The translations under genes were made by a program, and so were the position numbers. The notes beneath the pieces are model-generated. The model did not search any database, was not told the origin of the DNA, and saw nothing but the letters and a program-made list of their open reading frames with translations. A stretch of 64,000 nt of DNA from GCA-2697345 sp045565015 (GTDB lineage: Bacteria; Pseudomonadota; Alphaproteobacteria; Rhodobacterales; Rhodobacteraceae): positions 68,694-132,693 of the forward strand of contig JBJLGD010000028.1 of assembly GCA_045565015.1 (NCBI GenBank), read 5' to 3'. Numbering within the stretch: position 1 is the first letter of the stretch; each line of letters begins with the position of its first letter. Positions 48,637-56,805 of this stretch are shown piece by piece.

Positions 48637-48664
48637 ATAATCATTTACGATCTAACTGTGTCAT
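48637..48664 (-). promoter_or_regulatory. Candidate promoter of the sucA operon
   Basis: On the minus strand ATGACA (48659-48664) and GATTAT (48637-48642) are 16 bases apart. The -35 matches five of six and the -10 four of six positions. The operators lie immediately downstream. The leader to the sucA start would be about 175 nt. Confidence 0.4.
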
Positions 48665-48693
48665 AATTCTAACTAAACGTAGCTTCATCCGAG

Positions 48694-49653
48694 CTATAGA
48701 CTTGGGTCAATACTCTTGCACGCAGAAACTAGTGAATTAACGGCCTCTACCGACTTGTCGAACATAACTTTTTCCGCTTTTGTAAATTTTATTGGAACAA
48801 TTCGTTCAACTCCAGCAGCCCCAATTATTACCGGCACTCCAACATAAAAACCAGTTAATCCATATTCACCATCGACATAAGCAGCACACGGCAAAAGCCG
48901 CTTCTGATCTTTAAGGTAAGCTTCAGCCATTTCTATGGCAGCCGTAGCAGGCGCATAGAATGCTGAGCCATTACCTAAGAGACCAACAATTTCAGCTCCA
49001 CCATCTCGAGTCCTTTGGACAATCTCTTCCAATCGAGTCTCAGTAATCCACTCCATTTCAACCAAGTCAGTGAGTGGTATCCCTCCGACAGTGGAATAAC
49101 GTGTCAATGGAACCATCGTATCACCATGACCACCCAGAACAAATGCTGATACATCTCGCATAGAAACATTAAATTCATTACTGAGAAAGTGCCTAAAGCG
49201 AGCCGAATCTAAAATACCAGCCATTCCACAAACTTTATTATGTGGTAACCCCGAAAACTCTCTCAAGGCCCAAACCATTGCATCTAAAGGGTTAGTAATA
49301 CAAATTACGAACGCATTAGGCGCAAACTCCTTTATGCCCGTCCCGACAGCCTTCATCACTTTCAGGTTAATACCTAAAAGATCATCCCGGCTCATACCGG
49401 GCTTTCTTGGTACGCCAGCTGTCACTATACATACGTCAGCACCAGAAATATCTTGATATTCTGATGTACCTTTTAAAATAACGTCAAACCCTTGTGACGG
49501 TCCAGCTTCCGCGATGTCTAGCGCTTTACCTTTTGGAGTCCCCTCAGCTATGTCAAATAAAACTACATTACCCATTTCCTTGATCGCAGCTAAATGAGCG
49601 AGAGTTCCTCCTATTTGTCCTGCACCAATTAAAGCTATTTTAGATCTCGCCAT
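48694..49653 (-). CDS. mdh: Malate dehydrogenase
   Basis: A 319-residue NAD-dependent malate dehydrogenase of the LDH-like group found in alphaproteobacteria. The NAD loop is ALIGAGQIGGTLAHLA, the substrate region includes AGVPRKPGMSRDDLL and the catalytic His is in GGHGDTMVPLTRYS. In many relatives sucC and sucD follow mdh before sucA, but here a 238-bp regulatory gap follows directly. No TGTGATCACA copy lies in front of mdh. Confidence 0.96.
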   Translation of the reverse strand: MARSKIALIGAGQIGGTLAHLAAIKEMGNVVLFDIAEGTPKGKALDIAEAGPSQGFDVILKGTSEYQDISGADVCIVTAGVPRKPGMSRDDLLGINLKVMKAVGTGIKEFAPNAFVICITNPLDAMVWALREFSGLPHNKVCGMAGILDSARFRHFLSNEFNVSMRDVSAFVLGGHGDTMVPLTRYSTVGGIPLTDLVEMEWITETRLEEIVQRTRDGGAEIVGLLGNGSAFYAPATAAIEMAEAYLKDQKRLLPCAAYVDGEYGLTGFYVGVPVIIGAAGVERIVPIKFTKAEKVMFDKSVEAVNSLVSACKSIDPSL

Positions 49654-49751
49654 TTCAGTATTTCTCCTGTTTATTTATTTGGAATCAGATCTAGACCTTT
49701 GATCAGGGTCACGCAAGTATCTGAAGGGAAATAAATTGGGACTATCTATAC

Positions 49752-50504
49752 GTGGAAATCACTATTTTATTTTTATTTATATCGGTTACTGCTGTGCTTA
49801 TAGCAGGAATATCAAAGGGTGGATTTGGTAGTGGAGTTTCATTTATATGTACTCCGATTTTGGCAATTGTTACAGAACCCACAATTGCACTGGGATTAAT
49901 GTTACCCTTGTTAATGTTGATGGATATGGTTTCTATCAAATTATACTGGAAAAAATGGTGTATCTTAAATGCAAGAGTCTTAATCTTGGGCTCTCTTTTT
50001 GGTATTATTACAGGTGTCCTATTTTACCGTGTTGCAAGCGCCGACTTTCTTCGCGTCATTATTGGTCTGATCTCAATAAGCTTCGTTCTGTACCAAGTAA
50101 TGCATAAAAAATTATTCTTTAATAAAGCTATTTCAAAATTTAATTCAAAGCTCGGTATTGCAATGGGTTTCCTAGCTGGGTTTACAAGCTTTATTAGTCA
50201 TGCCGGCGGCCCGCCTGTTGCTGTATTCCTATTATCACAAGGCGTAAATAAAACTCTCTATCAAGCAACTACCGTGATTTGCTTTTCAGTAATCAATATT
50301 TTTAAAATTTTCCCCTATGCTTATTTTGGATTTATCAATAAAGAGACTTTAACAGTTAGTTTATTGTTATCACCAGCCGCAATAATTGGTACTCTAATTG
50401 GTGCTTATGCTCACAAAGTATTCTCAGAAAAGTTGTTTTTGCACACCACTTATTTTCTTTTGATGATAGCAGGAAGTAAGTTAATATTTGATGGCTTAAC
50501 CTAG
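49752..50504 (+). CDS. TSUP (TauE/SafE) family membrane transporter
   Basis: A 250-residue polytopic protein of the TSUP family, with about eight hydrophobic helices. The family's internal repeat is visible: ISKGGFGSGVSFICTPILA in the first half and FTSFISHAGGPPVAVFLLSQG in the second. The start is GTG at 49752; no strong alternative is seen. Members move sulphite, sulphonates or other organic anions, so the substrate here is open. It lies between mdh and sdhC, divergent from mdh. There is no operator in front of it, so it need not belong to the TCA regulon. Confidence 0.82.
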   Translation: MEITILFLFISVTAVLIAGISKGGFGSGVSFICTPILAIVTEPTIALGLMLPLLMLMDMVSIKLYWKKWCILNARVLILGSLFGIITGVLFYRVASADFLRVIIGLISISFVLYQVMHKKLFFNKAISKFNSKLGIAMGFLAGFTSFISHAGGPPVAVFLLSQGVNKTLYQATTVICFSVINIFKIFPYAYFGFINKETLTVSLLLSPAAIIGTLIGAYAHKVFSEKLFLHTTYFLLMIAGSKLIFDGLT

Positions 50505-50583
50505 GATAACCTTATTAGAAACTTTTAAAAACACTCAGAAATAAACTTACATTTTAGTTACATAGATCTATCAACATAGTTTT

Positions 50584-50593
50584 TGTGATCACA
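50584..50593. promoter_or_regulatory. Putative GntR operator upstream of sdhC
   Basis: A third perfect TGTGATCACA, 117 bp upstream of the sdhC start. A candidate -10 box GATAAT lies at 50609-50614; with a 17-base spacer its -35 would fall at 50586-50591, inside the palindrome. Binding would therefore cover the -35 region. Confidence 0.68.
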
Positions 50594-50709
50594 TTAAGCT
50601 TTATCTTAGATAATCTGTGCCAAAATATCGCAATAATAGAGCATAAATGAGGTGACATAAAAATCATTTATGTTATCTGTACATTCAAAGAAGGGCGTAG
50701 AGTATTGAT

Positions 50710-51093
50710 ATGAAACAATCCATCAAACGAAAAAGACCACTTTCACCCCACCTTTCAATTTATCGGCCGGAATTTACTTCTGTAACGTCAATTTTCACTC
50801 GGATAACTGGAAACGCGCTATTACTAGCAATCCTAATAATAGTTGGCTGGCTTTACGCTGCCTCCGCAAGCACAGAAACTTTTGAGTTAGTTAACAGGTT
50901 TTTTAATAGCTGGTTTGTTGATTTAATAATGATTCTATCTTTGTGGGCGGTTTGGTATCACTTTTTGGCAGGAATAAGGCATATTTATTGGGACTCAGGG
51001 AAAGGGTTTGAAATACCTCAGGCAAGAATTTTAGCTTACAGCGTTATTTCTGGTTCATTTATTTTAACGTTATTAACACTGTTAGTTCTTTGA
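50710..51093 (+). CDS. sdhC: Succinate dehydrogenase cytochrome b556 subunit
   Basis: A 127-residue, three-helix membrane anchor of complex II. RPLSPHLSIYRPEFTSVTSIFTRITGNAL is the canonical N-terminal SdhC signature (quinone site Ser/Arg region), and the haem-ligand His lies in WYHFLAGIRHIYWD. First gene of sdhCDA, with a single palindromic operator upstream. The TTG/ATG starts of sdhD overlap or closely follow its stop. Confidence 0.95.
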   Translation: MKQSIKRKRPLSPHLSIYRPEFTSVTSIFTRITGNALLLAILIIVGWLYAASASTETFELVNRFFNSWFVDLIMILSLWAVWYHFLAGIRHIYWDSGKGFEIPQARILAYSVISGSFILTLLTLLVL

Positions 51094-51101
51094 AAGCAGA
51101 A

Positions 51102-51473
51102 ATGAGTATCTTAAAAACTTTAAACCCCGCTGTACTAATCAGAAATTCCAATAAAGGGACTGATAGCCATATCCGTATGACATTTACTTCACTACTATTA
51201 GCCCTCCTAGTACCAATATTCATCTTTAACTTTGGTAGAGTATTTGGATCCACCCATGAAGAGGTCACAAGTTTTTTAAACAAGCCATTCAACTATATTC
51301 TTATAACCAGCACTCTTGTAATAAGTTTAATTCATTTTAAACAAGGTGTTAAGGTTTTAATTGAAGATTACGTAAGAGGTTTAACAAGAACAATACTCTT
51401 ATCTTTTACTTCAATACTCAGCTATGGTGCAATTCTCGTGATCTTGTACTCAATAACTAAAATTTTAATTTAA
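51102..51473 (+). CDS. sdhD: Succinate dehydrogenase membrane anchor subunit
   Basis: A protein of about 123 residues with three membrane helices. Despite the low sequence conservation of SdhD, the haem-ligand motif in SLIHFKQGVKVLIEDYVRG and the N-terminal NSNKGTDSHIRMTFTSLLLALLVP identify it. I use the ATG at 51102; an in-frame TTG at 51090 overlapping the sdhC stop is the alternative. It sits between sdhC and sdhA as usual. Confidence 0.9.
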   Translation: MSILKTLNPAVLIRNSNKGTDSHIRMTFTSLLLALLVPIFIFNFGRVFGSTHEEVTSFLNKPFNYILITSTLVISLIHFKQGVKVLIEDYVRGLTRTILLSFTSILSYGAILVILYSITKILI

Positions 51474-51492
51474 TCCTTGGAGAAATTTTTAA

Positions 51493-53295
51493 ATGTCATC
51501 CTATAATTATGAAACTCATGAATATGATGTAGTCGTCATCGGCGCTGGTGGCGCTGGACTGCGAGCAACGTTAGGTATGACCGAACAGGGATTAAAAACA
51601 GCATGTATTTCGAAGGTATTTCCTACCCGGTCACACACTGTGGCAGCGCAGGGCGGAATTGCAGCCTCTCTTTCAAATATGGGTCCAGATAATTGGCAAT
51701 GGCATATGTACGATACAGTTAAAGGTTCAGATTGGCTCGGAGACACCGACGCAATGGAATATTTAGCACGCGAAGCACCAAAAGCTGTTTATGAGCTGGA
51801 ACATTATGGTGTCCCATTTTCAAGAACGGAAGACGGTAAAATTTACCAAAGGCCGTTTGGAGGTCATACGACTGAATTCGGTGAAGGCCCACCTGTTCAA
51901 AGAACCTGTGCAGCAGCCGATAGAACGGGTCACGCAATGCTGCACACCCTGTACGGTCAATCTTTAAAAAATAACGCTGAATTTTTTATTGAGTACTTTG
52001 CTATTGATCTTATTATGAGTGACGATGGAGTTTGCACAGGGGTGATATGCTGGAAGTTAGAAGACGGAACCCTACATCTTTTTTCTGCGAAAATGGTAGT
52101 AATAGCTACTGGTGGTTATGGCCGAGCATACTTTTCGGCAACTTCCGCCCACACCTGCACAGGTGATGGCGGTGGGTTGGTATCAAGAGCTGGCCTTCCT
52201 CTTCAAGATATGGAGTTCGTGCAATTTCATCCTACTGGCATTTACGGCGCTGGTTGCCTGATTACGGAAGGTGCCAGAGGTGAAGGTGGCTACCTAACAA
52301 ACTCTTCCGGCGAACGGTTTATGGAAAGATATGCTCCAACTTACAAGGATTTGGCCTCAAGAGATGTAGTGTCTCGATGCATGACAATGGAAATTCGTGA
52401 GGGTCGCGGCGTAGGCGATCAATCTGATCATATAAATCTCCATCTAGATCATCTGCCTCCCGAAACTTTATCAACTAGACTGCCAGGAATTTCAGAAAGT
52501 GCAAAAATTTTTGCGGGTGTCGATTTAACTAAAGAGCCCATTCCAGTACTACCTACTGTCCATTATAATATGGGAGGAATTCCAACAAATTATTGGGGAG
52601 AAGTACTGTCTCCAACTGATACTGATCAAAACAAAACTGTCCCCGGCCTTATGGCTGTTGGAGAAGCTGGGTGTGCCTCAGTACATGGTGCAAACCGATT
52701 GGGTTCAAACTCACTCATTGATCTGGTTGTTTTTGGACGAGCCGCTGGCATCAGAGCTGGTTCTGTTGTTGACCGAAAATCTGCTAACCCTACGATTTCT
52801 TCAAAATCTGTAGATAAAATTTTAGATAGATTTGATAATTTGCGATATTCAAAGGGTGCGGTACCTACTGCAGATTTAAGACTTGAAATGCAAAAAACCA
52901 TGCAATCTGACGCTGCAGTTTTTAGAACTGATAAGACCTTAAGTGAAGGGGTCGATAAAATGCGTGCAGTATCCAAGAAAATGGAAGATATTAGTGTGAA
53001 AGATAGATCTTTAATATGGAATTCAGACCTAATGGAAACATTAGAGCTGACCAATTTGATGCCAAATGCATTAGCCACCATCATTGCTGCTGAAGCACGG
53101 AAGGAGAGCCGTGGAGCGCATGCGCATGAAGATTACCCAGAAAGGGATGATGAAACCTGGAGAAAGCACTCCCTTGTGTACGCAGGTGACAATACTGAAC
53201 TAAAATACCGAGATGTCCACTTAAAACCCTTAACAGAAGAGAAAGATGGCGGTATTGACTTAAAGAAAATCGCACCAAAAGCTCGAGTATATTAG
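51493..53295 (+). CDS. sdhA: Succinate dehydrogenase flavoprotein subunit
   Basis: A 600-residue flavoprotein that oxidises succinate to fumarate. The FAD loop is VVIGAGGAGLRATLG, the covalent FAD-His lies in RSHTVAAQGGIAASL, and the active-site region includes QFHPTGIYGAGCLITEGARGEGG and the C-terminal RKESRGAHAHEDYPERDD. sdhB does not follow; the next gene, convergent 33 bp away, is the GntR regulator. Confidence 0.98.
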   Translation: MSSYNYETHEYDVVVIGAGGAGLRATLGMTEQGLKTACISKVFPTRSHTVAAQGGIAASLSNMGPDNWQWHMYDTVKGSDWLGDTDAMEYLAREAPKAVYELEHYGVPFSRTEDGKIYQRPFGGHTTEFGEGPPVQRTCAAADRTGHAMLHTLYGQSLKNNAEFFIEYFAIDLIMSDDGVCTGVICWKLEDGTLHLFSAKMVVIATGGYGRAYFSATSAHTCTGDGGGLVSRAGLPLQDMEFVQFHPTGIYGAGCLITEGARGEGGYLTNSSGERFMERYAPTYKDLASRDVVSRCMTMEIREGRGVGDQSDHINLHLDHLPPETLSTRLPGISESAKIFAGVDLTKEPIPVLPTVHYNMGGIPTNYWGEVLSPTDTDQNKTVPGLMAVGEAGCASVHGANRLGSNSLIDLVVFGRAAGIRAGSVVDRKSANPTISSKSVDKILDRFDNLRYSKGAVPTADLRLEMQKTMQSDAAVFRTDKTLSEGVDKMRAVSKKMEDISVKDRSLIWNSDLMETLELTNLMPNALATIIAAEARKESRGAHAHEDYPERDDETWRKHSLVYAGDNTELKYRDVHLKPLTEEKDGGIDLKKIAPKARVY

Positions 53296-53327
53296 TTTCA
53301 GTAGTGCGCTGATAAACTTTGGTGACC

Positions 53328-54008
53328 TTACTGTGCTAATAACCTCAATCCCTGAGTAACATCCGCTTTTACAGCTAGCCGCAGTTCAAATTCATCACCT
53401 GCTTTTAAAGAACTTAAAATCGTATAATGGTGTTTTGGAACACCAGTGCGTTTTAATTTTCCATAAAGGCTACGCATGGTAGGTCCTAATTGTAACCAAA
53501 TTGTTTCCAACAAAGCTAACGTAGCCGGTGCCTGTGCCCGAAGGTACAAAGATCTATGAAACTCCAAATTACATCGAATATAGGATACCGAGTCTTCCTC
53601 AGTTATTGCTTTTGAAATCTGCGAATTAGTAGCTTCCAGTCTTTCTATTAGAGCTAGATGAGCTCGTGGAAGAGCACGCGCAGCTAGGTCAGGTTCTAAT
53701 AATGCCCTCAGAGAAGCTAATTCTTCTATTCTATCGTTTGTGAGTTCTGGAGTCGATATTCTACCCGAAAGAGACAAACTTAGAGCACCCTCTGCGACCA
53801 GACGACGAACTGCTTCGCGTATTGGGGTCATAGAAACACCAAATTCTGCTCCCAAGCCCCTCAAGGTCATAGCGGTTCCCGGTAAAACTGAGCCAAACAT
53901 AATTAATGATCTCAAGCGTCGATAAATAATTTCATTGGCCGAGCCAGCTAGTATGTCTACCTCAATATCTGATCCCAAGTTTAGAGATTTTTTTATAGAC
54001 TTTGACAT
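53328..54008 (-). CDS. GntR-family regulator, FCD subfamily, likely TCA regulator
   Basis: A 226-residue GntR/FadR-type repressor. The winged helix (residues ~25-85) has IIYRRLRSLIMFGSVLPGTAM, then LGAEFGVSMTPIREAVRRLVAEGAL. The C-terminal FCD domain has NLEFHRSLYLRA and HHYTILSSLKAGD. Compared with metal-binding FCD proteins the first Asp is Asn147 and the third His is Asp216, while His151 and His193/194 remain. It is adjacent to sdhA, with the same 10-bp palindrome in front of itself, sdhC and sucA, so it is the best candidate to bind them. The effector is unknown. Confidence 0.88.
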   Translation of the reverse strand: MSKSIKKSLNLGSDIEVDILAGSANEIIYRRLRSLIMFGSVLPGTAMTLRGLGAEFGVSMTPIREAVRRLVAEGALSLSLSGRISTPELTNDRIEELASLRALLEPDLAARALPRAHLALIERLEATNSQISKAITEEDSVSYIRCNLEFHRSLYLRAQAPATLALLETIWLQLGPTMRSLYGKLKRTGVPKHHYTILSSLKAGDEFELRLAVKADVTQGLRLLAQ

Positions 54009-54015
54009 ATCGTTA

Positions 54016-54025
54016 TGTGATCACA
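54016..54025. promoter_or_regulatory. Putative autoregulatory operator of the GntR gene
   Basis: A perfect TGTGATCACA, 7 bp upstream of the regulator's start codon and downstream of its candidate promoter. Binding here would block elongation or translation initiation regions, giving negative feedback. Confidence 0.68.
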
Positions 54026-54037
54026 AAAATACCAACA

Positions 54038-54067
54038 ATCATAGCCCTAAAAGTGATACGAATGCAA
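54038..54067 (-). promoter_or_regulatory. Candidate promoter of the GntR gene
   Basis: On the minus strand TTGCAT (54062-54067) and TATGAT (54038-54043) are 18 bases apart. It lies at the end of the YgjP-like gene, so the regulator could be transcribed on its own as well as by read-through. The start point would be a few bases before the operator. Confidence 0.5.
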
Positions 54068-54757
54068 TTTTTGTCCGTTTTTTTTCAACCACAACTGGGA
54101 TTCCCGAAAATCAGGCATTAATTTTTCAACATGTTGCCAAAATTTTATTGAATGGTTCATTTCCACAAGGTGCGAGACCTCATGAACTACCAGATACTCC
54201 AAAACACTTTTGGGCGCCAAAATAAGACGCCATGAATACATCAAAGTACCAGATGAAGTACATGAGCCCCATCGCGTTTTAGGATCTTTTATATTAATCT
54301 TAACAAATTTTCTGCCTATTAAGTCACAATAAAAATTTGTCTTAGAAAAAAACCTTTGTCGAGATAACTCTAATAGGAAGACCTTCAAATGTTGAGCAAA
54401 GTCTGTATAATTAAAAGGAATTAATATTTTATTCTTTTCAAACTTAATTCTTTGATTTTTACCACTCTCAATAACATAACTAAAACCTTCAACAGGTACT
54501 GCACTCCCAAGTGTGACTTTGGAAATATCAATTTTAGATTTCAACTGCTTTCTTATCCATCGCTCCTTATTAAGAGCAAACTGCGTGGCTTCTAGGACTG
54601 ATATTCGTTTTGGAATTATTAAAAAAACTTTACTATTAGCACCCGAAATACGGATAGATAATCTCTTCGCTCTTTTAGATTTGTGGACATAAATAGTTAT
54701 TTCTGGAGATCCAATTTTAATCATATCTGGAGGTTTCATATGGCTCCTAATTATCAA
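54047..54757 (-). CDS. YgjP-like (DUF45, M48-related) zinc metallohydrolase
   Basis: A 236-residue protein of the YgjP/DUF45 family. The zinc motif HEVSH is in LVVHEVSHLVEMNHSIKFWQHV, followed by a further ligand-bearing region, LMPDFRESQLWLKK. KTRWGSCTSSGTLMYSWRLILAP is the other conserved block (RWGSC). Such proteins are predicted cytosolic metallopeptidase-like; their role is unclear. It is 38 bp upstream of the GntR gene on the same strand. Confidence 0.85.
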   Translation of the reverse strand: MIIRSHMKPPDMIKIGSPEITIYVHKSKRAKRLSIRISGANSKVFLIIPKRISVLEATQFALNKERWIRKQLKSKIDISKVTLGSAVPVEGFSYVIESGKNQRIKFEKNKILIPFNYTDFAQHLKVFLLELSRQRFFSKTNFYCDLIGRKFVKINIKDPKTRWGSCTSSGTLMYSWRLILAPKSVLEYLVVHEVSHLVEMNHSIKFWQHVEKLMPDFRESQLWLKKNGQKLHSYHF

Positions 54758-54897
54758 TACATAAAATAAAGTTCCTACTACTTCATTGCAGAAACTCCAA
54801 AAAGCCGCAACAAAAATAAAGAAAAACCTTTGACACTTCCCTCAGCCTGTGGCAACTGGCCTAAGATAACTTTATAGATCAAAAAAAGAGGATGATT

Positions 54898-55236
54898 ATG
54901 CCCAAAGAAGAATGGGGAGTAAAACGAGTTTGCCCTAGTTGCTCGATAAGATTCTACGATCTAAAAAAAGATCCATTAATATGCCCGTCTTGTGGTCATG
55001 AATTCTCGCTAGAAAGTCTGTTAGGTAGTAAGTCTCGTACTATGGAGGCTGATAAGCCTGACGCTCAAAACAAAGAAAATGAAGTCGTTGAAGACGACGC
55101 GGAAATTGTTTTGGAGGATGATGTAGAGGTAGAAATCGAGGATGATCTACTAGAGGAGGATGGAATTCTCGAAGATGATGACGACCAATCTGTCAGTTTA
55201 GAAGAAATTGCTGACGTTCCAGCTGAAGAAGAATAG
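54898..55236 (+). CDS. TIGR02300 family zinc-ribbon acidic protein
   Basis: A small protein of about 112 residues. The N-terminal half is a four-cysteine zinc ribbon, CPSCSIRFYDLKKDPLICPSCGHEF, with the FYDLxKDP core of TIGR02300. The C-terminal half is overwhelmingly Glu/Asp. I use the ATG at 54898, which has a well spaced GAGG site; an ATG 6 bp upstream (54892) is too close to it. The function of the family is unknown. Next downstream is tRNA-Ala. Confidence 0.85.
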   Translation: MPKEEWGVKRVCPSCSIRFYDLKKDPLICPSCGHEFSLESLLGSKSRTMEADKPDAQNKENEVVEDDAEIVLEDDVEVEIEDDLLEEDGILEDDDDQSVSLEEIADVPAEEE

Positions 55237-55304
55237 TACCAAAATTTATAATTAAATTTCTTGATTTTATTTAAATGACTGCTTAAAAATCCACTTATTA
55301 AAAG

Positions 55305-55380
<76 letters not shown>

Positions 55381-55449
55381 ACACCTTATATTTTTATTTA
55401 ATTCCTTTATAATTAGGGTAATGAGTATTTTTTCAAAAGGGACGTTACT

Positions 55450-56688
55450 CTAGATCACTTTCATTTCCTTTAATGATTTAATTTCTTCATCTGATACCTT
55501 TGCCCAGTCCACTAAGATTTCTTTTGTATGCTCCCCCAAAATTGGTGGTGCATTCCTGTAGGTAGCTGGTGACTCACTAAGCTTTGCCGGGAAAGCAACT
55601 GTTTTTATAGTAACACCATCAGAGCGTTTAAGATCAATTTCCATTTCTCTTGCAATAACTTGTGGATCTGAAAACACTTCAGGCAGATTGTTTATAGGGC
55701 CACAAGGAACGTTCACAGCTTCGAGTAGCTCAATAATATCTTGTTTCTTCATTTTTCCCAGTACCAATTGTAGTTCAGCCTCGAGAGCCTCTCTGTTCTC
55801 AAGCCGCGCCTCATTCGATTTGTATTTAGGATCATTTGAGATCTTTGAAAGTCCTAGAGAATGACATAATCTCTGAAATTGTCCATCATTCCCACAGCTT
55901 ATTATTAAATGTCCATCTGATGAAGCAAAGACCCGATAAGGTATCACATTAGGGTGACTATTACCCATTCTACTAGGTACGGTATCACCATTTAACCAGT
56001 TAGATGCTTGATTTGCTAACATAGAAACCTGGCTATCCATTAAAGAACAATCTATATGTTGCCCTTTACCTGTACGGTTCCTGTAATGCAAAGCAGCCAG
56101 GATTGAAGACCCCGCATTCATTCCTGTAAACAAATCACAGATAGCTACACCCACCTTCATTGGTTCTCCACCGCTAATGTTTTCAGGCTGACCAGTAATA
56201 CTCATTAACCCACCCATACCTTGTATTAGGAAATCATAACCTAATCGGTTAGCATAAGGTCCATTCTGACCAAAACCAGTAATCGAACAATAGATTATCT
56301 TTGGGTTAATTTTCTTAATAGCATCATAATCTAATTTGTATTTTTTTAACCCACCGACCTTAAAGTTTTCTACTATAATATCTGCCTCTAGCGAAAGAGT
56401 ATGAATCAAAGAGGCTCCCTCAGGTTTTGAAAAGTCGATAGTAATTGATCTTTTATTACGGTTGGCGCATGAGAAATACGCAGCTTCACCTTTTGAGCCA
56501 TCCGCTCTAGTAATAAAAGGTGGTCCCCAAGACCGAGTATCATCACCAGTTAAGACTGACTCAACCTTAACAACATCTGCTCCTAAATCAGCTAACATTT
56601 GAGTGGCCCAAGGACCTGCCAAAACTCGACTTAAATCGAGAACTTTTATTCCCTCAAGGGCCATTGTGCCTTTGGTGACATTTGTCAT
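55450..56688 (-). CDS. CaiB/BaiF family (class III) CoA-transferase
   Basis: A 412-residue class III CoA-transferase, which moves CoA between carboxylic acids. It starts with ALEGIKVLDLSRVLAGPWATQ, the family N-terminus, has SCANRNKRSITIDF and the catalytic Asp185 in VGVAICDLFTGMNAG. The fold is an interlocked dimer. The acids used cannot be read from sequence. The gene is divergent from an acyl-CoA dehydrogenase with 117 bp between; a joint role in activating and oxidising a carboxylic acid is likely. An internal Met at residue 9 is an alternative start. Confidence 0.88.
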   Translation of the reverse strand: MTNVTKGTMALEGIKVLDLSRVLAGPWATQMLADLGADVVKVESVLTGDDTRSWGPPFITRADGSKGEAAYFSCANRNKRSITIDFSKPEGASLIHTLSLEADIIVENFKVGGLKKYKLDYDAIKKINPKIIYCSITGFGQNGPYANRLGYDFLIQGMGGLMSITGQPENISGGEPMKVGVAICDLFTGMNAGSSILAALHYRNRTGKGQHIDCSLMDSQVSMLANQASNWLNGDTVPSRMGNSHPNVIPYRVFASSDGHLIISCGNDGQFQRLCHSLGLSKISNDPKYKSNEARLENREALEAELQLVLGKMKKQDIIELLEAVNVPCGPINNLPEVFSDPQVIAREMEIDLKRSDGVTIKTVAFPAKLSESPATYRNAPPILGEHTKEILVDWAKVSDEEIKSLKEMKVI

Positions 56689-56805
56689 TTAGTTTCCTTC
56701 ATCTAAAAAAATCTTATTAATATAATTGCTACTAGGAAATTGATACTTATTGTAACGTATGAGATATTAATGTGAATGTTAAATCAAAATATTTGAGGTG
56801 AATAA

